Shown in pieces: positions 44,248-53,466 of a DNA stretch of 64,000 nucleotides. The stretch is from assembly GCA_028284195.1 (NCBI GenBank), contig JANQSE010000012.1:1-64000 (forward strand), in the 5' to 3' direction. Below the pieces are notes generated by a model. The model saw only the letters and a list, made by a program, of their open reading frames with translations, did no database searches and was not told where the DNA came from. The position numbers and the translations under genes are program-made. Source of the stretch: Balneola sp. Lineage in GTDB: Bacteria; Bacteroidota; Rhodothermia; Balneolales; Balneolaceae. Within the stretch, counting starts at the first letter, position 1. Each line of letters starts with the position of its first letter.

Positions 44248-46269
44248 ATGATCTCAGATGATAAAAAAGAGGAAGTAAGGAACGCAGCAGATATTGTTGA
44301 AGTGGTAGGAGACTACGTAAAGCTGAAGCGGTCTGGTAGTGGTTTTACAGGTTTATGCCCTTATCATGATGAAAAAACACCCTCTTTTCATGTAACCCCG
44401 CGATTAGGAATTTACAAGTGTTTTGGGTGCGGGGAATCGGGTGATGTTTTTCGGTTTGTGATGGATCAGGAGGGGATTGGTTTTACAGAAGCTGTGCGGC
44501 AGCTTGCAGACAGGTACGGTGTTTTTATCCCCGAAGAAGAAAGCAACGAGTCTTCAGAGAGTGTGCAGGAGAAAGAAGGCATCTATCATGCGCTGAAATT
44601 TGCAGGAGTATATTTTTACAGAAACCTGATTGAAAATCCTGATGCACAGAAAGCACTGAACTACTTAGAAAAAAGAGGATATAGCGCGGAAGTTTTTAAA
44701 CAATTCGGGCTGGGTTATGCACCTTCAGGCGGCAGCGACTTATGGCATGCTGCTAAGAATGCCGGAATTGATGAAGAGTATTTAGTGGAAGCGGATTTGA
44801 TAAAACCCAGCCAGGGAAACGATGGTTTTTATGACACATTCAGGGGGAGGTTGATGTTTCCCATTTTTGGAGCTACAGGTAAAGTAATTGCGTTTGCAGG
44901 CAGAGTACTTGGAAATGAAAAGACAGCAAAGTACATAAACTCCTCGCAAACCAAAGTGTATAACAAAAGTGAGGTTGTATATGGGGTTAATTTTGCAAAA
45001 AACGAGATTCGCAAAAACAAAGAAGTTATTCTCGTTGAAGGGTACACAGATGTAATCACGCTAAATATACATGGGATAAAAAATGTGGTTGCCAGCTCGG
45101 GAACGGCACTAACTCCGGGACAAATGAAAATTCTTCACCGGTATGGTGAGCGAATAATTATGATTTATGATGCCGATAATGCCGGACAAGCTGCTATGAA
45201 ACGGGGAATTGATATTGCATTAGCCGAAGGGATGGAGGTACAGCTGTTAGAGCTGCCTGACGGGGAAGATCCGGATTCGTTTGTAACACAGTTCGGAAAG
45301 GAATCCTTCGAAGAGTTCAAAAATAAAGAGTCTATGGATTTTGTGGATTTTTTATTGTTAAAAGCCGATGAAGAAGGTCGTTTGAATAATCCTGTTCAAC
45401 TTGGGAAAGTGATTTCTGAAATTCTCAGCGCCATAGCTAATATTTCAGACTCCATTCAACGTCAGATTTATGTGCAGCACTTGCATCAACGAACACAACG
45501 ATACCGCAAAGGGAGCGATCGCGATTTATTTATTGAACTGGAAAGGCAGTTGACTCAGAAAAAGCAAGAGGTAGCAAGGGAGCAAAGAAGGGAAGCATTT
45601 AGAAACCAAAAAAATGCGGATGCTTTAAAAAGCAATGCTGAAGCTGTTTCGCTTCCTGAAGAGAATATAAGCACTATTTCAGATGAGAAATCGCCTGAAT
45701 CAACCTCCAAAAAACCACAGTTTGAGAAAGAGTTAATTCGCCTGATGATTAGCTATGGCCGGGATATGGTAGAATATATCTGTTCTCTCACTAACGATAA
45801 GTTTTTCGAAGATGATGAATTGAAAATGTTTTATTGTGATATACTTGAGCGGTTTAAATCAAACGAGGAAATTACCATCCAGGTTTATTCAGGAAAGAAA
45901 AATCCATTTCCAAGATTGGTTGGAGATGTTTTACTGGAACAATATTCCCCGAGCGACCGGCACCATGAAAAAGTAGGTTTGAAATACGAAAAAGATAAAG
46001 ACCGGTATAAAACAGCGAAAGGAACTATAAAAGCTTTGGAATTGGCATTCTATAAAAAAAAATTGGCTGAGCTTTCTGAACGCTTTAAAACTGCCGGTAC
46101 AGAAGAAGAGAAAAAGAAAATCACTAAAGCCCAATCCAATATTCAGCAAAAAGTAACCAAGCTCAGTTCTACTTATGCGGATGACTATTACGACGACCCG
46201 GATAACACACTCCAGGACATAGCAAACGAGCGAAAGTTTGAATATAAAATGAAGGGAGATCGAAATTAG
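44248..46269 (+). CDS. dnaG: DNA primase
   Basis: This 673-residue primase synthesises RNA primers at the replication fork. The N-terminal zinc-binding domain has Cys37-His40 (LCPYHDEKTPSFH) and Cys58-Cys61 (YKCFGCGESGD). The TOPRIM core includes EVILVEGYTDVITL, VASSGTALTPGQ and MIYDADNAGQAA with catalytic acidic residues. The C-terminal DnaB-interacting region is highly charged and variable. The length is normal. It is followed by prfA after 84 bases. Confidence 0.97.
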   Translation: MISDDKKEEVRNAADIVEVVGDYVKLKRSGSGFTGLCPYHDEKTPSFHVTPRLGIYKCFGCGESGDVFRFVMDQEGIGFTEAVRQLADRYGVFIPEEESNESSESVQEKEGIYHALKFAGVYFYRNLIENPDAQKALNYLEKRGYSAEVFKQFGLGYAPSGGSDLWHAAKNAGIDEEYLVEADLIKPSQGNDGFYDTFRGRLMFPIFGATGKVIAFAGRVLGNEKTAKYINSSQTKVYNKSEVVYGVNFAKNEIRKNKEVILVEGYTDVITLNIHGIKNVVASSGTALTPGQMKILHRYGERIIMIYDADNAGQAAMKRGIDIALAEGMEVQLLELPDGEDPDSFVTQFGKESFEEFKNKESMDFVDFLLLKADEEGRLNNPVQLGKVISEILSAIANISDSIQRQIYVQHLHQRTQRYRKGSDRDLFIELERQLTQKKQEVAREQRREAFRNQKNADALKSNAEAVSLPEENISTISDEKSPESTSKKPQFEKELIRLMISYGRDMVEYICSLTNDKFFEDDELKMFYCDILERFKSNEEITIQVYSGKKNPFPRLVGDVLLEQYSPSDRHHEKVGLKYEKDKDRYKTAKGTIKALELAFYKKKLAELSERFKTAGTEEEKKKITKAQSNIQQKVTKLSSTYADDYYDDPDNTLQDIANERKFEYKMKGDRN

Positions 46270-46353
46270 CACGATGTAAGGCCTAAAAGGCATCATGTTA
46301 ACAAAACTTATGTACTTTAAGCCCTCGAATAAAAAGAGTATCAACAGACGAAA

Positions 46354-47433
46354 ATGGATATAGAAGAAAAATTAAAACAGATCAAATCCCGATTTGAAGA
46401 AGTAAACGCAGCGATGAGTGATCCTTCGGTATTTGATGATCCTGAAAAATATACCAAACTCACTAAAGAACGGAGCGACCTGGAAGATCTGGTTAGGGAT
46501 TATGATTTATGGAAGGATTTAGTGAGCCGGAAAGAAGGGAACGATGAGCTTATTGAAGTCGATGAAGATCCTGAAATTACGGAGATGGCTAAGGAAGAGA
46601 ACAAAGAGATAAAAGAAGAGTTGTTAACCCTGGAAGAAGTCATTAAAGTAAAACTGGTGCCAAAAGACCCGGAAGACACTAAAAACGCCATTATCGAGAT
46701 ACGGGCAGGTACAGGCGGAGATGAAGCAGCAATTTTTGCCGGCGATTTGTTTGATATGTATCGCCGATATGCTGATTCGCAAAATTGGAACCTAAGCTTG
46801 CTGAGTTTGACAGAATCGGATAAGGGAGGATACAAGGAAATTGTATTTTCGTTAGAAGGGGATGAGATTTTCGGTAAGATGAAATATGAATCAGGAGTAC
46901 ATCGTGTACAACGTGTTCCCGAAACAGAAAGCCAGGGCCGTGTTCATACATCTGCAGCAACCGTTGCTGTACTGCCGGAGGTTGAAGAAGTGGATGTACA
47001 TATCAATCCATCAGACTTACGGATCGATACTTTTCGTGCAAGCGGTGCCGGGGGACAGCACGTAAATAAAACCGATTCAGCCATTAGAATTACACACGAA
47101 CCAACAGGAATTGTTGTGGAGTGCCAGGAAGAGCGGTCTCAACATCAGAATAAAGAGAAAGCGATGACAATGCTGCGTTCCAAAATGTACGACATAGAGT
47201 TAGAAAAAAAGGAAAAAGCCAGGGCAGCCGATCGCAAAAGCCAGGTTTCAACGGGTGATCGCTCGGCAAAAATTCGAACCTATAATTTCCCACAGGGCAG
47301 GTTTACCGATCACCGGATTAATCTAACGCTGTATAATCTCGATAACATTATGAAGGGAGATTTGCAGGAAGCAATTGAAGCACTTCGTGTTCAGGATAAC
47401 TTAGATAAGCTGAACGAGATATCTGAAGGCTGA
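46354..47433 (+). CDS. prfA: Peptide chain release factor 1
   Basis: This 359-residue class I release factor recognises UAA and UAG stop codons and triggers peptide release. The GGQ catalytic motif is at 233-235 (GAGGQHVNKTDSAIRI). The codon-recognition PxT motif is Pro189-Glu-Thr191 (RVPETESQGRVHTSA), which marks RF1 rather than RF2. No programmed frameshift is present. Confidence 0.97.
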   Translation: MDIEEKLKQIKSRFEEVNAAMSDPSVFDDPEKYTKLTKERSDLEDLVRDYDLWKDLVSRKEGNDELIEVDEDPEITEMAKEENKEIKEELLTLEEVIKVKLVPKDPEDTKNAIIEIRAGTGGDEAAIFAGDLFDMYRRYADSQNWNLSLLSLTESDKGGYKEIVFSLEGDEIFGKMKYESGVHRVQRVPETESQGRVHTSAATVAVLPEVEEVDVHINPSDLRIDTFRASGAGGQHVNKTDSAIRITHEPTGIVVECQEERSQHQNKEKAMTMLRSKMYDIELEKKEKARAADRKSQVSTGDRSAKIRTYNFPQGRFTDHRINLTLYNLDNIMKGDLQEAIEALRVQDNLDKLNEISEG

Positions 47434-47494
47434 TATCTTGTTTTTTGCACAATTGAAAAGAAAATAAGTCTCTTATAAATTAGGTTAAAAAGCT

Positions 47495-48040
47495 ATGGAC
47501 TTATTCAAATCACCTCGGGAAAAGCGGTTTTGGATATATGCCCTATTTGTTTTAATCGCAATCTTTTCGACTCTTGTATTTGGCCGTCCACTTCTGAGAA
47601 TTCTTGGCAATCAGAATATACAAGCTGTTATTTTTATGCTTGGTATGTTCCTTGTTGGAATTACTATTTTAGTACATGGATTGAAAATTCGACCAGGTAA
47701 AACTGAACTTACAATTTGGCTGGGGCTTGTAGCAGTCTATCTTATGTTTTTTCTTAGACTAGGCCTTCCTGAGCGGAGCCACCTGATTGAATATAGCGTA
47801 CTGGCAATTTTTGTTCATAAAGCATTAATCGAACGAACGAGTCAGGAAAATCAAGCTCTGAAGCCTGCTTTATGCGCATTTATAGTAACTTTTATAATTG
47901 GTGTTTTGGATGAATGTATTCAGATACTAATACCAGATCGAGTATTTGATACCGATGACATTCTGTTTAACGGACTTGTAGTATTGATGGCTATAGGAAC
48001 AAGCATGATTTTGACATGGATTCGAAAATGGACAGGATGA
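47495..48040 (+). CDS. VanZ family membrane protein
   Basis: This 181-residue membrane protein has about five helices and the VanZ-like acidic motifs HLIEYSVLAIF and DECIQILIPDRVFDTDDILFN near the C-terminus. VanZ proteins are widespread; one confers low-level teicoplanin resistance, but most have unknown roles. It follows prfA by 61 bases and ends before a terminator shared with pckA. Confidence 0.85.
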   Translation: MDLFKSPREKRFWIYALFVLIAIFSTLVFGRPLLRILGNQNIQAVIFMLGMFLVGITILVHGLKIRPGKTELTIWLGLVAVYLMFFLRLGLPERSHLIEYSVLAIFVHKALIERTSQENQALKPALCAFIVTFIIGVLDECIQILIPDRVFDTDDILFNGLVVLMAIGTSMILTWIRKWTG

Positions 48041-48070
48041 TAATGAAAACATCCTACAGTTAGCATAAAA

Positions 48071-48100
48071 AAAGCCATCTATAAAACTACGGATGGCTTT
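48071..48100. terminator. Bidirectional terminator between VanZ and pckA genes
   Basis: aaagccatc (48071-48079) pairs with gatggcttt (48092-48100) around a 12-base loop. On the minus strand it is followed by a T-run (the complement of aaaaaaa at 48067-48073), fitting termination of pckA; it also lies 30 bases after the VanZ stop. Confidence 0.75.
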
Positions 48101-48127
48101 GAAATACCTAAAGTATGGAATGTTTTA

Positions 48128-49735
48128 TCAGTGAACTTTTGGTGCGGCTGCTAAAATTGCTTCGCTTGCCTGATCTGTGAATTGTTTGAAGTTTTCTACA
48201 AACATGGAAGCCAGCTGCTTAGCTTTTTCATCATATTCAGCGGCATTTTTCCAGGTATTTTTTGGAATTAACACCTCTGCAGGCACACCGTTCACGGAAG
48301 TAGGAATCTGAACTCCGAAAACAGAGTCTTCAACAAATTCAACGCCGTTTAAATTGCCCGCAATGGCTTCACTTAACATTCTACGTGTGTGGGCTAGTTT
48401 CATTCTTGAACCTTCACCATAAGAGCCTCCCGTCCAGCCGGTATTTACTAACCATACCTGAGAGCCATGCTTTCGAATTTTTTCAGCAAGTAATTCGGCA
48501 TAAACGGTAGGGTGAAGTGGCATGAACGGCGATCCAAAGCAGGCAGAGAATGTTGCCTGTGGTTCGGTAACACCACGTTCAGTTCCGGCAACCTTTGCAG
48601 TATAACCACTAATAAAGTGATACATTGCTTGCTCTGGTGTTAGTTTAGAAATTGGAGGAAGTACACCAAATGCATCTGCTGTTAAGAAAATAATATGTTC
48701 GGGATGTCCACCCGTTCCGGTTTTGCTTGCATTTGGGATAAAATTAATTGGGTAAGAGCAACGGGTATTTTCTGTAAGACTTACATCATCAAAATCCGGT
48801 TCGCGATCATCGTTAAGAATTACATTCTCAAGAATAGTGCCCGGCATTTTAGTAGTGGCATAAATCATTGGCTCATTTTCTTCACAAAGATTTATGGTTT
48901 TTGCATAACAGCCGCCTTCAAAGTTGAAAATACCTTCGTCATTCCAGCCATGCTCATCGTCTCCGATCAAGGTTTTGTCCGGATCGGCAGACAGGGTGGT
49001 TTTGCCTGTCCCTGAAAGGCCAAAGAATACAGCTGTTTTACCATTCTCATCATGGTTAGCTGAGCAGTGCATGGCCATAACATTTTTCTTTGGCAGTAGG
49101 TAGTTCATCACTCCAAAAATACCTTTCTTAACTTCGCCAGAATAGAGCGTGCCACCGATGAGGATGATTTTCTTTTGGAAGTTGCAGATAATAAAAGTGC
49201 TGGTTCTGGTGCCATCAGCATCCGGATCAGCTTCAAGAAATGGAGCTGCCATAACAGTGAATTCCGGCGTGTGGTTTGCTAACTCTTCGTTAGAAGGGCG
49301 AATAAACATGTTGTGAGCAAATAACCCGTGATAAGCAACCTCGCTGACCACGCGAACTTGAAGTTGAGTGTTTTTGTCAGCGCCACAGTAAAGATCTTTT
49401 ACAAATAATTCTTTATCTGATAAATAGTCTTGAGCTTTTTTGAAAAGCTTATCAAATACTTCTTCAGAAATTGGTTGATTTATTTCTCCCCAGTCAATGT
49501 CGTTATGGATGGAAGATTGGTCAACCACAAACTTATCTTTTGGAGAGCGTCCGGTAAATTTTCCTGTATGTACAACCAAAGCGTGATCTTTAGTTAAAAT
49601 AGCTTCGCCTCTTGCAATGGCGCGTTCGTACAGTTCGGCGGGATTTAAATTCCAGTGAACATTTTTATTTTTTTCCAGGCCTAAGTATTCTAATCCGATG
49701 TTACTTTTTGGATGCTTGTCGTAGTTAGGTGTCAT
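48128..49735 (-). CDS. pckA: Phosphoenolpyruvate carboxykinase (ATP)
   Basis: This 535-residue enzyme converts oxaloacetate and ATP to phosphoenolpyruvate, CO2 and ADP, the entry to gluconeogenesis. The kinase motif 1a is GLSGTGKTTLSADPDKTLIG (P-loop), and motif 2 is GDDEHGWND. HTGKFTGRSPKDKFVV near the N-terminus binds substrate. Length and motifs are those of the ATP-using family, not the GTP family. Confidence 0.97.
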   Translation of the reverse strand: MTPNYDKHPKSNIGLEYLGLEKNKNVHWNLNPAELYERAIARGEAILTKDHALVVHTGKFTGRSPKDKFVVDQSSIHNDIDWGEINQPISEEVFDKLFKKAQDYLSDKELFVKDLYCGADKNTQLQVRVVSEVAYHGLFAHNMFIRPSNEELANHTPEFTVMAAPFLEADPDADGTRTSTFIICNFQKKIILIGGTLYSGEVKKGIFGVMNYLLPKKNVMAMHCSANHDENGKTAVFFGLSGTGKTTLSADPDKTLIGDDEHGWNDEGIFNFEGGCYAKTINLCEENEPMIYATTKMPGTILENVILNDDREPDFDDVSLTENTRCSYPINFIPNASKTGTGGHPEHIIFLTADAFGVLPPISKLTPEQAMYHFISGYTAKVAGTERGVTEPQATFSACFGSPFMPLHPTVYAELLAEKIRKHGSQVWLVNTGWTGGSYGEGSRMKLAHTRRMLSEAIAGNLNGVEFVEDSVFGVQIPTSVNGVPAEVLIPKNTWKNAAEYDEKAKQLASMFVENFKQFTDQASEAILAAAPKVH

Positions 49736-49962
49736 GAGTTGTTTTGTGTAGTAATTTTGTAAAGCCCTAAAGTTAAGGATTTGATCACCTAATATTAAGT
49801 TAAAATAGATGCTCTCTTAAATTTTTAAGGCATTTATAAACACAGATAATAAAGCTTATTTAATTTAAGGTAGTAACAAGCCGGGCTTAAAAATTGATAG
49901 TGATTAAGCAATATGGTTGAATAATAAAATTCTAAAACGTTTAACAATTCGTACATTCGGGT

Positions 49963-50847
49963 ATGGAAAATCAGCAAAGAAAAGTAAGGTTGGGTCTGGT
50001 ACAAACCAGTTGTGTAAGTAGTACCTCAGAGAATATTCAAAATCATATTCGATTGATAAAGCAAGCTGCGGAAGATGGAGCGAATATTGTGTGCCTTCAG
50101 GAGTTGTTTACCACGGTCTACTTTTGCAATGAGCATGACGAATCGAACTTTGATTATGCAGAGCCAATAGAAGGAAAATTGGTTGAAACCTTAAAAGAAT
50201 TGGCAAAAGAATTGGGTATAGTTCTGATAGCCCCTTTTTTTGAGAAGAGAGCCAGGGGTATCTATCACAATTCTCTGGTGGTGATTGATGTTGATGGGCA
50301 CCTGCTGGGAACGTATCGCAAAATGCATATTCCGGATGATCCGGGGTTTCATGAAAAATATTATTTTTCGCCCGGCGATATGGATACAGGGTTTCCGGTA
50401 TTCGAGACTGAATTCGGAAAAATGGGAGCATTAATCTGTTGGGACCAATGGTATCCGGAAGCTGCAAGAATGATGGCTTTACAAGGAGCCGAAATCATAT
50501 TTTATCCAACGGCTATTGGTATTTTAAAAAAAGAATCCCGAAAGCAGAAAAAGAAATTCAAAGAAGCCTGGATTGCCATACAACGTAGCCATGCTATTGC
50601 TAATGGCTGTTTTGTTGCGGTAGCAAATAGAGTAGGCAAGGAAGGGGGCAATAAGTTTTGGGGAAACTCATTTGTATGCGGCCCTTTTGGCGAAATGATT
50701 GTTCAGGGTGGCGAAAAAGAAGAAGTTATTGTAACTGAAATCGACCTTGATGATATAGAATCGCAACGCAGAGAATGGCCTTTTTTCAGGGATCGAAGAA
50801 TTGATGCTTATCAGGGTATTCTTAACAGATACATAGATGATAATTGA
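49963..50847 (+). CDS. aguB: N-carbamoylputrescine amidase
   Basis: This 294-residue carbon-nitrogen hydrolase has the catalytic set Glu in VCLQELFTTVYF, Lys in YRKMHIPDDPGFHEKYYF, and Cys in LICWDQWYPEAARM. The HIPDDPGFHEKYYFSPGD segment is characteristic of N-carbamoylputrescine amidases. It makes putrescine from N-carbamoylputrescine. The agmatine deiminase gene follows after 16 bases, giving the complete agmatine-to-putrescine route, which supports the substrate call. Confidence 0.95.
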   Translation: MENQQRKVRLGLVQTSCVSSTSENIQNHIRLIKQAAEDGANIVCLQELFTTVYFCNEHDESNFDYAEPIEGKLVETLKELAKELGIVLIAPFFEKRARGIYHNSLVVIDVDGHLLGTYRKMHIPDDPGFHEKYYFSPGDMDTGFPVFETEFGKMGALICWDQWYPEAARMMALQGAEIIFYPTAIGILKKESRKQKKKFKEAWIAIQRSHAIANGCFVAVANRVGKEGGNKFWGNSFVCGPFGEMIVQGGEKEEVIVTEIDLDDIESQRREWPFFRDRRIDAYQGILNRYIDDN

Positions 50848-50863
50848 GATTTAGAGGATTTGT

Positions 50864-51889
50864 ATGATGAGAATGCCTGCGGAATGGGAAAAGCATTCTG
50901 CCACGCTACTAACCTGGCCTGGGAATCCTGAAACCTGGCCGGGAGTAAGGCTTCGGAAAGCAGAGGGTGTATATCTTGAAATTATCAAAGCGCTCGCTCG
51001 TTTTGAGCCGGTTCACCTTTTGGTGGAAAATACAGAAGTAAAAGAGAGGGTGCTCCGGCTATTTCAGAAAAATGAAATATCATGCAACGGGATTACCATG
51101 CATACATATCCGGTTAATGATATTTGGATAAGAGATTACGGTCCCATTTTTGTACGGAGCAGAAGCGAGTTTAAAATTATAAACTGGGAATACAATGCCT
51201 GGGGAGGCAAATATCCGCCTTGGGATGGAGATAACAGGGTTCCGGAGTTCATAGCAAACCAGTTTAACATACCAGTACAAAAAACCGGAATGGTTTTAGA
51301 AGGCGGCTCTGTAGAAGTAAATGGGAAAGGAGATCTTCTTACTACTGAATCTGTATTGTTAAACCCGAATCGAAATCCTCAGCTTTCAAAAAAAGAAATT
51401 GAGCAGAAGCTTGAACAATACCTTGGTGCTGAGAATATCATCTGGCTTAAATCAGGATTAGCGGGAGATGATACTGATGGCCATATTGATGATTTAGCCC
51501 GTTTTTTAAATGAGGATACCATACTCGCTATGGTTTGTGAAGATGAGGCGGATATAAACTTTTTAGCACTAAAAGAAAATTTGGAAATTCTGAGATCGGC
51601 CAGGCTTAAAAATGGTAAGCCAATAAATATTGAAACACTTCCCCTCCCAAAAACCAACATTGAAGGAACTACAACGGATGGCTCTGAACACGTGCCCGCA
51701 AGCTACGCCAACTTTTATGTAGCCAACCATTGTGTGTTAGTACCTTTGTATGATGAAAGATATGATGGCATGGCCTTGCAGTTGTTCAATAAATATTACC
51801 CTGACCGGGAAATAGTAGGAATTAACTGTTCAGATTTAGTTTGGGGGCAGGGAAGCATTCACTGTATTACACAGCAGGTATATCGATAG
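50864..51889 (+). CDS. aguA: Agmatine deiminase
   Basis: This 341-residue peptidyl-arginine-deiminase-like enzyme converts agmatine to N-carbamoylputrescine and ammonia. It begins RMPAEWEKHSATLLTWPGNP and has NDIWIRDYGPIFV and LAGDDTDGHIDDLARFL. The nucleophile is Cys334 in GQGSIHCITQQVY. A GAGG-containing Shine-Dalgarno sequence lies about nine bases before the ATG. It is in an operon with aguB; arginine decarboxylase is not in the window. Confidence 0.95.
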   Translation: MMRMPAEWEKHSATLLTWPGNPETWPGVRLRKAEGVYLEIIKALARFEPVHLLVENTEVKERVLRLFQKNEISCNGITMHTYPVNDIWIRDYGPIFVRSRSEFKIINWEYNAWGGKYPPWDGDNRVPEFIANQFNIPVQKTGMVLEGGSVEVNGKGDLLTTESVLLNPNRNPQLSKKEIEQKLEQYLGAENIIWLKSGLAGDDTDGHIDDLARFLNEDTILAMVCEDEADINFLALKENLEILRSARLKNGKPINIETLPLPKTNIEGTTTDGSEHVPASYANFYVANHCVLVPLYDERYDGMALQLFNKYYPDREIVGINCSDLVWGQGSIHCITQQVYR

Positions 51890-51994
51890 ATAAAGTATAG
51901 AGTACTTGAATAACCATTGACATTAATTTACTATCTATGCGATTACTTTAATATCTTTAACGCTCTTACTAAACCCGATTTCGATATACGATTA

Positions 51995-53443
51995 ATGAGC
52001 ACTATTGCCCATGAAAAATACGAGGCGGTTATCGGCCTCGAAGTACATGCCCAGTTGCTAACAAAAAGTAAGGCATTTGCATCCGTTGCTGCCCAATACG
52101 GCGAAGCACCTAATACCCAGGTTACACCATTGTGTTTAGGGCACCCTGGCACATTACCCGTAGTAAATGAAAATTTAGTTCGTTATATCATTAAAATGGG
52201 TTTGGCAACTAATTGTAGTGTGGCTCCCGTATCCATTTTTGCACGAAAGAACTACTTTTATCCCGATTTGCCAAAAGGGTATCAAATCTCTCAGTTCGAT
52301 ACGCCCATTTGCTTTGATGGATTTATTGATATTGAACTGGAAGATTATAACAAACGAATCGGGTTAACCCGTATCCATATGGAAGAGGATGCAGGGAAAT
52401 CAATTCACGATCAGGATCCATATAATACGTTGGTGGATTTGAATCGAGCCGGCACACCATTGATTGAAATTGTTTCTGAACCGGATATCCGAACCCCTCA
52501 GGAAGCATATGCCTATCTTACCAAGATCAAACAAATAGTTCAGTATCTGGAAATTTGTGATGGCAACATGGAAGAAGGTAGCTTGCGATGTGATGCAAAC
52601 GTATCGGTTCGTCCAAGGGGAAGAGAAAAATTCGGAACAAGAACGGAGCTTAAAAACATGAACTCTTTCAGGAATGTTGAAAGAGCCATTGAGTTCGAGA
52701 TTTTCAGACAAATCGAACTTATTGAAGAAGGCGGAGAAGTGGTTCAGCAAACCCGGTTGTGGGATACTTCTAAAAATCAAACCCGTGTTATGCGTTCTAA
52801 AGAAGAAGCGCATGATTACAGATATTTTCCAGAGCCGGATCTTCCGCCGATCATTGTTACCGATGAGCTTCTTTCTAAAATCAGGGAAGAACTCCCGGAA
52901 TTGGCTGATGTTCGCCAAAAACGATTTGTTGAAGAATATAAAATGAGCGAAGTTGATGCGATTACTCTTACCGAGGATCGTTACCTGGCAGATTATTTTG
53001 AGGAAGTAACCGGATATGCAGGTAATGCCAAGTCTGCATCAAACATTGTTTTGAGTGAAGTGCTTAGGATATTGAATGAGAAAAGTATTGATATTTCCGA
53101 ATTCTCAGTTTCAGCAAAAAGACTAGCAGAATTAGTACAATTAAAAGATGATGACAAGATAAACTCTTCAGCCATGCAGGAAGTGTTTAATACCATGCTG
53201 AACAATGAAAAATCTGCTGAAGAATTAGCAAAAGAAATGAACTTGATTCAGGTTTCAGATTCTGGTTTTATAGAGTCCATTGTAGATGAAATCATTAAAA
53301 ATAATCCGGATGAAGTTCAGCGTTATAAGGAAGGTAAAAAGCAATTAATGGGTTTTTTCGTGGGACAAGCAATGAAAGCATCAAAAGGACAGGCCAATCC
53401 CAAGTTGGTAACAGAAATGGTTAGAAAAAAGTTAGAAGGCTGA
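51995..53443 (+). CDS. gatB: Asp-tRNA(Asn)/Glu-tRNA(Gln) amidotransferase subunit B
   Basis: This 482-residue subunit of the GatCAB complex carries the ATP-dependent kinase/transamidase chemistry that corrects misacylated Glu-tRNA(Gln) or Asp-tRNA(Asn). The start at 51995 (MSTIAHEKYEAVIGLEVHAQ) is chosen over a TTG at 51917. Family motifs are YPDLPKGYQISQFDTPIC, HMEEDAGKSIHD and RCDANVSVRPRG, followed by a C-terminal YqeY-like helical tail. gatA and gatC are not adjacent. Confidence 0.96.
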   Translation: MSTIAHEKYEAVIGLEVHAQLLTKSKAFASVAAQYGEAPNTQVTPLCLGHPGTLPVVNENLVRYIIKMGLATNCSVAPVSIFARKNYFYPDLPKGYQISQFDTPICFDGFIDIELEDYNKRIGLTRIHMEEDAGKSIHDQDPYNTLVDLNRAGTPLIEIVSEPDIRTPQEAYAYLTKIKQIVQYLEICDGNMEEGSLRCDANVSVRPRGREKFGTRTELKNMNSFRNVERAIEFEIFRQIELIEEGGEVVQQTRLWDTSKNQTRVMRSKEEAHDYRYFPEPDLPPIIVTDELLSKIREELPELADVRQKRFVEEYKMSEVDAITLTEDRYLADYFEEVTGYAGNAKSASNIVLSEVLRILNEKSIDISEFSVSAKRLAELVQLKDDDKINSSAMQEVFNTMLNNEKSAEELAKEMNLIQVSDSGFIESIVDEIIKNNPDEVQRYKEGKKQLMGFFVGQAMKASKGQANPKLVTEMVRKKLEG

Positions 53444-53466
53444 TTCAAAAAAAGAATCAATACATT

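Noticed and set aside
51917..51994. Longer GatB from TTG
   Set aside because: The extra 26 residues are unlike GatB; the ATG at 51995 gives the usual N-terminus.
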